A stretch of 61,878 nt of DNA from Streptomyces sp. AC550_RSS872. Its GTDB lineage: Bacteria; Actinomycetota; Actinomycetes; Streptomycetales; Streptomycetaceae. Below, in pieces: positions 18,001 to 23,000 of this stretch. How positions within the stretch are numbered: the first letter of the stretch is position 1; the number at the start of each line of letters is the position of its first letter. The notes beneath the pieces were generated by a model. It ran no database searches. It was not told the DNA's origin and saw nothing but the letters and a program-made list of their open reading frames with translations. Made by a program: the position numbers and the translations under genes. Location of the stretch: positions 40,185-102,062 of the forward strand of contig NZ_JAGMUL010000173.1 in assembly GCF_019049285.1 (NCBI RefSeq), in the 5' to 3' direction.

Positions 18001-20035
18001 GCTGCCGCTGGTCAGCGTGCAGTGGCCGAGCTGGCGCGACACCGGCATGGGAGAGGTACGCAGCGAGGCCTACCGGGCCACCGGGCTCGTCGCACTGACG
18101 GACCGGCAGGGGCTCGCCCTGCTCGACCGCGCGCTCGTCGCCGGCGAACGGGTGCTGCTGGCCGCGGCGGTGCGGCCGGACACCGACTGGAGTCCCGGAC
18201 GGCTGACGGACGGCGGCCCCCCGGCTGACGCCGAGCCGGCAACGGGATCCGCCGTGCCGGACACTGCCCGCCGAGCGCCGACGAGCGCCCCCGACCGGGC
18301 CGCGGCGCCGTCCGGCGACAGTCAGGGCGCGCGTGAGGCGGTGGCCTCGTGGCTGCTGGACCGGCTCGCGGAGGAGCTGCGGTTCGACCGGGGCGTGCTG
18401 GCCGAGGACGTGCCGGTTCAGGACTTCGGCATCGACTCGATCCTGGTGGCCCAGCTGCTACAGACCCTCGGCAAGCGGCTGGACGTGTCGCTGGACCCGT
18501 CCTCGCTGCTGGAGTACCCGACGGCCCGGGAGTTCGCGGACTACCTCGCCGCCGAGCACCCGGCGGAGCTCGCCGCAGCCTTCGGCGCCCCGGCGCCCGA
18601 GGCCCTGACCGCCCCGGTGGCCACGGTCGATGTCACCGCTCGTGCCACCGCCCCGGACGCCGCTCCGGCCGCCGCACCGTACGAGCGGGCGGACGAGGAC
18701 ATCGCGGTGGTCGGCCTGTCGTGCCGCTTCCCGGACTCGGGCTCCCCGGACGAGTACTGGCAGCTGCTGCGGCAGGGCGGCAGGGCGCTGCGGCCCGTCC
18801 CGGAGCGGCGCTTCGCCGACCTGGGCGGCTTCCACGCCGGGCTGCTGCCCGGGGAACTGCGCTTCGACCCGGATGCGTTCCTGCTCTCCGATGCGGACGT
18901 CGCCGCCCTGGACCCGCAGGCTCTGCTGCTGCTCGAGGAGGTCGACCGGGCCGTGCACCACGCGGGCTACCGGCCCGCCGAACTCAAGGGACGGCGGATC
19001 GGCGTGTACGTCGGCGGCCGGAGCACCGGCATACCGGACGAGACGCTGGTCGAGCGGGCGCAGAACCCGGTGATGGCGACCGGCCAGAACTACCTGTCGG
19101 CCAACATCTCCCAGTTCTTCGACTTCCGCGGACCGAGCGTCGTGGTGGACACCGCCTGCTCCTCCGCACTGGTGGCGATGGAGACGGCCGTGTACGCCCT
19201 GCGGGCGGGCGCCGTCGAGGCGGCGGTGGTGGCGGGGGTGAACCTGCTGGCCGACGGCCGGGCGCACCGGATCTTCGCCCAGCGCGGGATCCTCAACCCC
19301 GGCGCCGAGTTCCACCTGTTCGACCGCCGGGCCGCCGGGCTCGTCCTCGGCGAAGGGGTCGGCGTGGTCGTGCTCAAGCCGCTGGCGCAGGCGCAGGCCG
19401 ACGGGGACCGGGTGCTCGCGGTGCTCCGGGGCATCGCGGTCAACAACGACGGACGCACCGCCGGCCCGGCCACCCCGAACCTCCTGGCGCAGAAGGAGGT
19501 CATGGCCGAGGCGCTGGCCCGCAGCGGCCACACCCCCCAGGAGGTCGGCTGGGTGGAGGTCAACGGCTCCGGTTCCACCGTCACCGACCTGCTCGAACTC
19601 AAGGCCCTCCAAGCGGTTTACGGCACCGATCCGGTGCACCCGGTGGCGCTCGGTTCGGTCAAGCCCAACATCGGCCACCCGCTGGGCGCGGAGGGCATCG
19701 CCGGGTTCATCAAGGTCGTCCTGATGATGCAGCACGGGGAGCAGGTGCCGTTCGGCTCCGGCCAGGAACCGCTCGAGCACTTCGACTTGGAGTCCTCGCC
19801 GCTGTACTTCCCGCGGGAGGTCGTGGCGTGGCCGCACCGCGCGCCGCTGGCGGCGCTCAACTGCTTCGCCGACGGCGGGACCAACGCCCACGTCCTGCTC
19901 GCCCCGGCTCCCGAAGCCACCCGCCCCACCCGCGAACCCCTGCCCGAACGCACGCTGAACCGGAGGATCGTCATCCGAGGGAACCCTGAATCCGACTCCG
20001 CCACCGGCGGCCTGTTCTGGGACGGCTACCGATGA
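2..20035 (+). CDS. Hybrid PKS-NRPS megasynthase, 5' end outside window
   Basis: Type I polyketide synthase/NRPS assembly-line protein. The open frame runs in from the left edge (reading EPAAVVGHSQG), so the true start is upstream; at least 6,677 residues are visible. Domain order: AT-DH-KR-ACP, KS-(degenerate ACP-like)-cMT-ACP, C-A-PCP, KS-DH-KR-ACP, KS-KR-ACP, terminal KS. The first visible module has an in-line AT, whereas the four KS domains are followed by the short linker typical of trans-AT systems and no AT. The stop overlaps the start of the AT-AT-ER gene (ATGA, 20032-20035), so the two are probably translationally coupled. There is no thioesterase and the last KS lacks a downstream carrier, so chain processing continues on another protein, presumably encoded to the left. 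The product is not recognised. Mixed cis-/trans-AT lines are established for kirromycin-type pathways; no closer relation is claimed. Confidence 0.97.
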   Translation, partial: EPAAVVGHSQGEIAAACVAGALTLEDGALLSVLRSRALTALAGRGGMMSIVAPEARVREWIAPFGERISVAAVSGPSAVVVAGDPDALDELLAACEADGVRARRVPVDYASHTAHVEELREELLESLAGVRPRAAEVAFHSTVTAGRLDGPELDTAYWYRNLRQPVRFEETVRALAEDGYGVFLEVSPHPLLTMAIQDTVDAAARDAVVAETLRRDEDARRRFTLSAAALHTQGVAVDWTRAFDGMDARIVELPTYAFQSKPYWLRAPEPLLGAPLELADGDRTVLTGRLSRRTHPWLADHRVLGRMVVPGTALLEMALLSGHAVDELVLQTPVVVPEQGGVEIQLVVDPADGGGRALRLYARAPQADWQLHATGTLVAADEPGTAIDSGSWPPPAAERVDLASWYPDLAGQGLEYGPGFRGLRALWRHDGELFAEISLPEAVRPALLDAALHALDLKTEPGLPFCWRGVRWLDVDAADELSSARARLTRLDDGSVAVRITDDTGRGVLSADSLTLRPFDAALLAGQGDGALHELDWLPVRPGTPRAEDAGATLLPRQAVDGVPSARALAAASAVLADLQAWLADEDTGDGRLVVVTQRAVATEAEAADAEADPAEAAVWGLVRSAQTEHPGRIVLVDTDDPQGVPELLPSLPVGDAPQFLVRDGEVRVPRLVRSKDTGTPAFPTDGTVLITGASGTLGSLVARHLVEAHGVRDLLLVSRRGAPELAAELTAAGARATSAACDVGDRAALVDLLAEIPAERPLRAVLHAAGALDDGVVGSLTPQRLRSVLAAKADGAWHLHELTRDLDLGAFVLFSSVAATLGTAGQGNYAAANAFLDALARLRRGAGLPALSLGWGLWAERSALTGRLDGADLARLTDAGVLPLETGDALRLFDAALGTNRAHLLPLRTGGTPPQLFRETAPARRSRPDAPQAGPASAALPAGLGAVPETEQVVVELVLRESASVLGYGTSAEVDPGAEFLRLGFNSLAALELRNRLSSRTGLRLPATMVFEHRTPKALAAYLTGRLSADAPGPVQETAGEAAPVAAAQEPADDRIAIVGVAGRYPLARTVGELWENLAAGRHCIREVPADRWDADAHYDPEGKRGAYSKWGGFLDDVDAFDPLFFHISPLEAEAMDPQERLFLETAAATLEDAGYPPARLAAQGPVGVFVGVMNSDYEWLAGEANAFGVSTEAHSRHWSAANRVSYSFDFTGPSLAVDTACSASLTAVHLACQSIRDGECAAAIAGGVNLILHPEHLRGLARAGMLSHGDRLRAFGADADGFVDGEGVGAVLLKPLAKALADGDRVLAVIRATAVNSGGNSGGYTVPNPAAQSALVRTALERAGVAPDTIGYVEAHGTGTALGDPIEIAGLVDAFGGRIDPAQRTQRPTVAVGSVKTNIGHLESAAGIAGLTKVLLQFRHRTLVPSLNSARTNPEIDFTTTPFEVPQAVRPWTRLERPDVPGGLPLRALVSSFGAGGANACVIMEEYPMADEPEQTEDGAQQLLVLSARTEDRLRAYAGDLADHLRQDAPAPSGVGTGVGAVGADAALLDPLTDARSRCLRLAAELAGVAPDSLDLTTDLIDCGFGLAERARYFALLSEELGTRLSTAAVTAETIGAVAEAVAGLGRRAEAEDEDEEWEAPRRHLRLADIAHTLQSGRTAHEFRLALPVGSVAEAARLLAAYATGEAVDRIATGTVTRTPAQPPAAEAQALEAALAGRDLTAVAGHWVTGAEVDWPRITPATARRIELPGYPFARKRHWIPALPDRPEPPRTATATVTGAVEATGPQTPSGPGSDVAAVLAGFAELDEASRSGVFGAYRRMGVFLSAGERYRSEELRARLRIRDKFRRLHEALLELLVQAGFLVREGDELVTTAEAADRTDAAGGTDRWEVELDRLVGTYPDIAPTITLNREFLRVYPQLLRGELVGTEVMFPGASMQLVESLYKGNALTDFFNLLLADEVREALAARLPGLADGETLHVVELGAGTGATSERVLPVLAGHPGRVGYTFTDVSPRFLEHGRERFAARYPFVRFDLLNLERGLPEQGFADGTADIVVATNVVHATRNLRATLRKARTLLRPGGLLLLNELTAIRPYLTVTGGVMEGWWAFQDAELRIPGSPLVAPEAWRQLLAEEGFARTRILGGTTELGQHVLVAQSDGPTDDRRTAVPAAATATATTAVAAVVPALPEAAGAATERLRELLELVLKLDERIDPDRRLADYGFDSLSGMKIVSAVEEAFGVSVPLEEFFEKPTLRDLAAHLVDGWLPTAQTPAAGPTPVLAGPTPAPAGPTPVLAGPTSAPAGPMPVPAESTPVLAGPTPAPAGPTPAPAGPTPAPAGPTPAPAGPTPVLAGPTPAPAGPTPVPAESTPVLAGPTPVPAESTPAPAGPTPVLAESTPVLAGPTPVLAGPTPVLAGPTPVLAGPTPAPAGPTPVPAESTPTPATSTAPPVSASVARVLRPRTDTTLSTHPASPGQHALWVIEQIAPGNHAYNLPLAFWLAPGVDVPALRLVLQDVLDRHEELRATMRTDGSEPYIRIAAEPELPFQQVFLTAVADDALRERIHAEARRPFDLARGPLLRATVYTLGDGRQALLLTVHHLVLDGLSIPLLFQEVERGLRAVAEGRPLPTGRPARTFGDFTAWQREQLAGPEGERLRVYWVDRLRGRRTTVALPLDRPRPALPTFRGESVSGRIPAEVSERARSLAAAERTSLSSVMLAAFFALLHRYSGQDEIAVGTPTAGRPPSGYDDVLGYFMNMVVLAERVDAQEAFRTLAHRLHRTVLGALEHGSYPLLTLAEELRRLDPAASAAPFNVAYYFHNWARDLAGAGTIRDRVEGVHQEGEFDLTLDLVDVPGGCRYTLKYNPDLFDAGTVERLGQHFAALLACAVGAPGTPVGELELRTEEERAEEERAASAARVDYPADTLVWELVRGQAEARPDAVAVRCAGTELTYRQLWSRVTDLAARLTAAGVGRGRTVGVLLPRDVELPVALLAVQVAGGIYVPFDPAYPEQRLAHMAQDAGLHLMLTRSGIPSGYAAVPRLLLDDAAAAPAAPSPGPAGPSDVAYVIYTSGSTGLPKGVRIPHRALVNLLWSMAREPGFGPQDTLLAVTTVCFDISGLELYLPLISGGTVEIAPSETARDGLRLRELLESGRVTVMQATPATWRMLLAAGWRGNADLTVLCGGEALPEDLAQALLAGNREVWNLYGPTETTIWSAASRLAPGEPVTLGTPIANTTMHILDGARRPLPTGVPGELYIGGHGVADGYLNRPELTAERFLPDPFAGAAARLYRTGDLARRLADGRFEYLGRIDEQVKVRGFRIEPEEIEAALRRLDGVREAVVVARGRDGGDRSLLACYVSADGAAEPTREQLAHWLPAHMVPDVLVRVTGFPHTLNGKVDRTTLAALPLAELRARFGAAGGHGSEAPARSEAPARPTDRAEALAAELAGLIGRLAGIAPEELGPHVPFGEAGMNSVGFTALSVDLRSTYGIEVYPTVFYSRGTLAALAEYLWDNHAAELSAHFGAGLREATAAPLLPTVEAPACPPRGEDVAIIGMAGRLPGSADLAEFWAHLLAGHDLVGEAPADRRGLRDRTGSGPLRGGFLTDVDRFDAAFFGISPREAELMDPQQRLLLEVVWSAVEDAGYRPSDLAGKRVGVFIGVANSDYLEAQRAEGCPPRGHTATGAALTMIPNRVSYLLDLRGPSVAVDTACSGSLTAVHQACAALRDGTCDLAVAGGVNLILTPSVYEVLAESRMLSPEGRCRTFDSRADGYVRGEGVGVVLLKPGGRARQDGDAVHAVIKASAVGHGGRTTSLTAPSPDAQADLLVDAYRAAGVPTETVGYIEAHGTGTALGDPIETAGLSTAFRRLRAERGAQPGPACAIGSVKSNIGHLEAAAGIAGLFKAVLAVRHGVIPAGLHIEEPNPYLELDGGPFELADTARPWPRLRDAGGGELPRRAGVSSFGFGGANAHVVLEESYMSDAGDEDSGEQLFVLSARTPEALRGAAERLADHLADHPVPAGDLAYTLQLGREPMAHRLAVVADGTAALRAELTAHLDGRPSRVRTGQAERTAPGAAAATGDPDRLADAWVAGAEVDWTALHRGARRRRVHLPAYRFGGTRHWFPTGTVPRQAPAPLHPTLLDADLSTGTERVYAKTLTGEEFFLRDHVVGGEMLLAGVAYLEMARLAGDLAEGGPVRGVDGLVWATPVRLPAGTSRRLLVRLTGTSFEAVTAGEDGAAHARGTLLFGEPGPRPAPIDLAAVRARCTTVNSGESCYQAFSRLGFDYGPSFRAVEEIAVGQREALAQLRLPEPRLADRDAYVFHPSLLDAALQAAGQLVPGARDSAPSPDYLPYSLGSVRLYGELPQQPYAYATPSARPPAAGTLCFDVLLLDPSGDVVAAIESFTLRAVGPAAGADEVVAFEPVWQAAPAAGHQPAGTVLVLDAGREGPVVAAALTAAGLSARVVAPGAGFDPAAEIRAAGPGPVHVVHLADPDGAPARALERGFHPAVAFLQAWQRERRGALRYLYVHRDPAHSPAHPAMAALARSVRQEHPAVDIGVLAVADGPLPEAVVAELAETGESETRVSAAGRSRRAWRRVGLPAAGAGSTFLGGGAHVITGGTGALGLLVAEHIAGVRRAAGVTTGGIVLAARTAPTPQALARIEAIGARVVRADVAEPADVRALLAEARRAHGTVGGVLHAAGVLRDGLLHAKQRADAEAVLAAKVHGTVLLDEETRHDPLDYFVAFSSAAAALGNAGQSDYAFANAFLDHFAEQREALRRAGQRHGRTLAAAWPVWADGGMHVDAATQEYAARVAGLRPLRSRAALEGLERALADDRPRLLLAAGDPARILAALGSGPRPVPEAPAAVAAVSAPAVAADPVGVRARAERLVLRITAEELKLPEAEIVVTDPFDHYGVDSLITLSVTRRLEDVVGPLSKTLLFEYVTVRELAEHLAAEHPEAFTAPEAREAAAEEARPGPDGAPSAPSAASAASAAPALPTGDGDIAIIGVAGRYPQADDVEEFWRNLRAGRDSVEEVPADRWRHERFHDERKSLIGKTYGKWGGFVRGADRFDPLFFRMSQIEAEHTDPQERVFLETVWHLLEDAGYTREGLRGSRTGVFVGMMYGQYQLYGVQEALRGEGLPPHSSYASVANRVSYFYDFTGPSVAVDTMCSSALVTIHQACQAIRAGDCEVAVAGGVNITSHPAKYLQLAWRGFLAEDGRCRSFGAGGTGYVPAEGSGAVLLKRLDAAVADGDRILAVVKSSAVNHGGAGRGFTVPNPRVQGDLVRAALDRAGLRPSDLDYVEAHGTGTELGDPVEITGLLRAFGDDLPQRLPIGSVKSNIGHAESAAGIASVTKVLLQMRHGELAPSLHAQELNPNIDFAGTPFVVQREPEPWPRRVGADGAERPRTAGVSAFGAGGTNAHVILQEYLGAEAPSAAAAGPQLAVLSARDADRLTEQARRLAARLRAEVAGAAPREVAWTLQSGREAMAHRLAVEFDDLDQLADRLDEFAAGRAPARSWTGVVDPRRPAEGVALTADPAAFAEAWTTGRRVDWSVLHGGQRPGRVSLPGYPFGGGRVWLAAADVELAALGAAPAGVVPAGVASTPAVSAATVSVAPGAEERLLTRQWVPAGAAARLALPGRTAVLAVPGAEALAAALAAALPGAEVLTTAALDADLALAGTRWDRFDAVVDLAGCAEQGLPVDRTAFYTWWRWLQRLVDQGPRDLRALLVSRETPAGGGGGAERAGLYRMLQSEYRHVRSRHVSLGTCPDRQAVAWTLDELAGAGPEAEVAYRDGVRHRVQLREVPDGASRPPRFADGHVLWVTGGTRGLGLLTARHFVARHGVRKLVLTGREELPPQAEWAAHVGADTRLGRKLRPLAELAAQGVELEVLAVDLEDEGALAKALTEVRLRLGPVGGVVHAAGFVDSENPAFVRKPVEGTARVIGPKVFGLDALTRAFRDEPLAFFVLYSSVTAAVPRLAVGQSDYALANAYLDAVAEERRYGLPLVSVQWPSWRDTGMGEVRSEAYRATGLVALTDRQGLALLDRALVAGERVLLAAAVRPDTDWSPGRLTDGGPPADAEPATGSAVPDTARRAPTSAPDRAAAPSGDSQGAREAVASWLLDRLAEELRFDRGVLAEDVPVQDFGIDSILVAQLLQTLGKRLDVSLDPSSLLEYPTAREFADYLAAEHPAELAAAFGAPAPEALTAPVATVDVTARATAPDAAPAAAPYERADEDIAVVGLSCRFPDSGSPDEYWQLLRQGGRALRPVPERRFADLGGFHAGLLPGELRFDPDAFLLSDADVAALDPQALLLLEEVDRAVHHAGYRPAELKGRRIGVYVGGRSTGIPDETLVERAQNPVMATGQNYLSANISQFFDFRGPSVVVDTACSSALVAMETAVYALRAGAVEAAVVAGVNLLADGRAHRIFAQRGILNPGAEFHLFDRRAAGLVLGEGVGVVVLKPLAQAQADGDRVLAVLRGIAVNNDGRTAGPATPNLLAQKEVMAEALARSGHTPQEVGWVEVNGSGSTVTDLLELKALQAVYGTDPVHPVALGSVKPNIGHPLGAEGIAGFIKVVLMMQHGEQVPFGSGQEPLEHFDLESSPLYFPREVVAWPHRAPLAALNCFADGGTNAHVLLAPAPEATRPTREPLPERTLNRRIVIRGNPESDSATGGLFWDGYR
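3160..6800 (+). other. trans-AT module: KS-(degenerate ACP-like)-cMT-ACP
   Basis: The KS has the active-site Cys in DTACSAS (codon 3668-3670), His in EAHGTGT near nt 4070 and NIGHLE near nt 4200. No AT follows. Instead there is a carrier-like segment (about 4650-4870) whose expected GxDS site reads DCGFGLAER, so no serine is available for phosphopantetheine. A post-KS linker comes next (about 4920-5300), then an S-adenosylmethionine C-methyltransferase with VELGAGTGAT near nt 5950 and VVHAT near nt 6185. The ACP serine is in YGFDSLSG near nt 6678. With no KR or DH, the predicted unit is an alpha-methylated beta-ketoacyl group. Confidence 0.87.
6830..7333 (+). repeat. 21-bp in-frame minisatellite coding a Pro-rich interdomain linker
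   Basis: Twenty-four consecutive 21-bp units (504 nt by coordinate arithmetic) encode heptads of the form GPTPVLA, GPTPAPA, GPTPVPA or ESTPVLA. The array separates the ACP of the C-methylating PKS module from the condensation domain of the glycine module. The units are mostly identical, which indicates recent slippage or unequal crossing over. Copy number should vary between strains and may be mis-assembled from short reads. A long Pro/Ala linker would act as a flexible tether at the PKS-to-NRPS handover; that role is inferred. Confidence 0.95.
7400..10560 (+). other. NRPS module C-A-PCP, predicted glycine
   Basis: The condensation domain has an intact HHLVLDG (HHxxxDG) at nt 7793-7813. The adenylation domain (about 8755-10230) has YTSGSTGLPKG (A3), NLYGPTETT (A5), RIDEQVKVRGFRIEP (A8) and TLNGKVDR (A10). 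Aligning its A4-A5 region by hand to GrsA gives specificity residues D-I-L-Q-L-G-L-I-W plus the A10 Lys. I recognise this code as glycine, as in glycine modules of trans-AT hybrids. The carrier domain carries its serine in GMNSVGF (near nt 10410). There is no epimerase or methyltransferase in this module. Confidence 0.88.
10640..14870 (+). other. trans-AT module: KS-DH-KR-ACP
   Basis: The KS accepting the glycyl intermediate has DTACSGS (Cys codon 11123-11125), EAHGTGT near nt 11524 and NIGHLE near nt 11658. No AT follows. The DH has DHVVGGEMLLAG near nt 12487 and HPSLLDAALQAAG near nt 12955, so both catalytic residues look present. The KR has ITGGTGALG near nt 13836, an LRD variant of the B-type motif near nt 14100 and QSDYAFANAF near nt 14263. 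The ACP serine is in YGVDSL near nt 14733. Expected unit: a 2,3-unsaturated acetate extension. Confidence 0.88.
14995..18570 (+). other. trans-AT module: KS-KR-ACP
   Basis: The KS has DTMCSSA near nt 15490 (Met instead of Ala before the nucleophile, tolerated in trans-AT KS domains), EAHGTGT near nt 15900 and NIGHAE near nt 16013. The KR region has a long structural half followed by VTGGTRGLG near nt 17460 and QSDYALANAY near nt 17940. It has no LDD motif (GFVDSENP instead), so hydroxyl configuration cannot be read simply. The ACP serine is in FGIDSI near nt 18430. Expected unit: a beta-hydroxyacyl intermediate passed to the terminal KS. Confidence 0.87.
18690..20035 (+). other. Terminal non-elongating KS (KS0), split-module end
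   Basis: This KS keeps its Cys (DTACSSA, near nt 19150) and the NIGHP lysine/histidine region. The usual EAHGTGT reads VEVNGSGS, with the catalytic His replaced by Asn (codon 19562-19564). Loss of this His is the established hallmark of KS0 domains that translocate chains without decarboxylative extension. The protein ends about 35 residues later, in an Arg/Pro-rich tail (PERTLNRRIVIRG), with no carrier domain. The tail could be a docking element. The partner domains must be on another polypeptide; none is encoded downstream in this window. Confidence 0.88.
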
Positions 20036-23000
20036 GCGGCACCCGGCCCACCGTCTTCCTGTTCTCCGGCCAGGGCTCCCAGTACTACGGGATGGGCCGG
20101 GAGCTCTACGACGCCAACGAGGTGTTCCGCACCGAGCTGCGCCGCTACGACGCGGTGGTCACCGAGACATCCGGGCTGTCGGTGCTGGCCTCGATCTTCG
20201 ACGAGGAGAAGCCGAGGAACCACCCCCTCGTCGACACCGCGGTCTCCCACCCGGGCATCGTCATGATCGAGCTCGCGCTGGCCGCCGCCCTGCGCGCCGA
20301 GGGCATCGAGCCGGACTACGTCCTCGGCTACAGCCTGGGGGAGTACGCGGCGGCCGTCGTCGCCGGCGCGCTGGACCCGGTCGACTGCCTGCGGCTGCTG
20401 GTGCGCCAGGCCGGTGCACTGCGCGCGAGCGAGCCCGGCGGGATGATCGCCGTGCTCGCCGGGGCCGAGGTGCTGCGGCGGGTGCCCGAGCTGCGGGCCT
20501 GCGAGATCGCCGCGCGCAACTCTCCGGAGTGCTTCGTGGTCACCGCCCCGCAGGCCGAACTGGACCGCGCGGAAGCCGCGTTGCGCGAGACCGGGGTCCT
20601 GCACCTGCCGCTGCCGGTCGAGTACGCCTTCCACTCCCGGTTGATGGACCCGGCGTTGGAGGCGTGCCGGGCCGACTTCGAGGGCGTGTCGTTCGCGGCG
20701 CCGCGGATTCCGTGGGTGTCCTGCGTGACCGGCGAGCTGGTGGAACGGGCCGACGCGGACCACTTCGCGCAGGTGGCCCGGCGCCCGATCGAGTTCGAGC
20801 GGGCGATGGCCTGGCTGCGCGGACGCGACGACTTCCTCTACCTCGACCTCGGGCCCTCGGGCACCCTGCACAACTTCGCCCGGACACTGCTGCCCGAGGC
20901 GGGACCGGCGCAGTCGCTGCCGCTTCTCAGCCCGTTCGAGCAGGACACCGTCCTGTTCGAGCAGGTCCGCGTGCACGCCGCCCGTACGACACCACGCCGG
21001 ACGGAGGCCGCGGCACCGCGAGCGGGAGGCGGCGTGCACGGCACCGGTCGTCCGAAGGTCTACGGCTTCCCCGGGCAGGGCTCGCAGCGTCGTGGCATGG
21101 GCCGGGAACTGTTCGCACGGTTCCCGGAACAGACGGCGGTCGCGGACGAGGTGCTCGGCTACTCGATCGAGGAGTTGTGCCTGCACGATCCGGAACGCCG
21201 CCTGGGCCGAACCGAGTTCACGCAGCCCGCGCTCTACGTGGTGAGCGCCCTGGCCTACCTGGACCGCGTGGCGCAGGACCCGGTGGCACCGGACCACCTC
21301 GTCGGACACAGTCTGGGCGAGTACGCCGCGCTGTTCGCGGCCGGGGTCTTCGACTTCGAGACCGGGCTGCGGCTGGTGCTCCGGCGCGGTGAGCTGATGG
21401 CCGCTGCTTCCGGCGGCTCGATGGCGGCGGTGGTCGGCGTCAGCGAGCAGGACGTGACCCGCACCCTCGCCGAGCCCGCGTTCGAGGCGCTGGACCTCGC
21501 CAACCACAACGCCCCGGACCAGTTCGTGGTCTCCGGCCCGCGGCCAGAGCTCGACGCGGCCTGCGCCGCGTTCGAGGCGATCGGCGCCCGCACGGTACGC
21601 CTGACCGTCAGCGCGCCGCTGCACTCGCGCTACATGCGCCCGGTGGCCGAGGAGTTCGGACATTTCCTGGACGGCTTCGAGCTGCGCCCCCCGACCGTCC
21701 CGGTGCTGGCCGGCGTGGACGCCCTGCCGTACACGGCGGCGACCCTCAAGGAGCGGCTGACGGCGCAGATCGCCTCCCCGGTGCGCTGGACCGAGACCGT
21801 GCGCGCCCTGATGCGCGAGGGCGACTTCGAGTTCGTGGAGCTGGGCCCCGGCCAGGTGCTCACCAAGCTCGTCGCCCGCATCAGGGCGGCCACCGCCCCG
21901 CGACCGCAGGCCGCAGAGCTCCCGCCGCCCACACCGGCGGCCGGGGCCGCTGCGCCCGTCTCCCCGACCGCAGCCGTCTCCGTGGGGGGTGCCGACTCCG
22001 CCGTCACCGCCGGGGGCCTGGGCGCCCGGACGTTCCGCGAGCGCTACGGTCTGCGGCGCGCCTACGTGCTGGGGTCGATGTACGCAGGCGTCTCGGGCCC
22101 GGAGCTGGTCCGCGCCGCGGCCAAGGCCGGCCTGCTCGCCTTCCTGGGGACCGGTGGGCTCGCCCTCGCCGAGGTGGAGCGGCGGCTGCACGAACTCGAC
22201 CTGGGCGGCGCCCACGGAGTCAACGTCCTGCACCACCCCGACGCGCCGGAGCAGGAGGCCGCTCTGATCGACCTGCTGCTGCGTCACGGGGTGACGCTGG
22301 CGGAGGTGTCAGGCTTCCCGCGGGTGACCGAGCAGCTCGTGCGCTTCCGGCTCAAAGGAGGGCGGATCCTGGCGAAGGTGCCGCGGACCGACGTGGCCGC
22401 GGCGTTCCTCGCCCCGCCGCCCGCCCCCCTGGTGGCACGGCTGCTGGCGGCGGGCGCGGTCACCGAGGCCGAGGCCGAGGCGGCCGCCTCCCGCCCGATG
22501 GCCGACGACCTGTGCGTGGCGGCGGACGGCGGTTGGCTGTGCACGGGCGCGGACCCGCTGACGCTGCTTCCGGCGGTGCTGCGGCTGCGGGACGCCAGCG
22601 CGTCGCCGGGGCCCCGGGTGCACGTCGGCTGCGCCGGCGGCATCGGCACACCGGAGGCGGCGGCCGCGGCGTTCCTGCTGGGCGCGGACTTCGTGCTGAC
22701 CGGGTCGGTGAACCAGTGCTCGGTCGAGGCGGCCACCAGCGACCGCGTCAAGGACCTCCTGCAACAGGCGAACGAATACGACGTGGACACCGCGCCGTCG
22801 CCGTACCAGTTTGAACTAGGGGTGCGGTCACGCTACTTGAAGCGCGGCCTGTTCTTCCCGGCGCGGGCGTCCGCGCTGCACGAGCTGTGGCGCCGGAACA
22901 CCACGCCGGCCGACCTGGACGACGCGACCAGGACCCGGATCCTGGAGCGCTACCTGGGCGGCGAGTACCAGCCCCCGACCGGTCCGCGGACGACTCCGGC

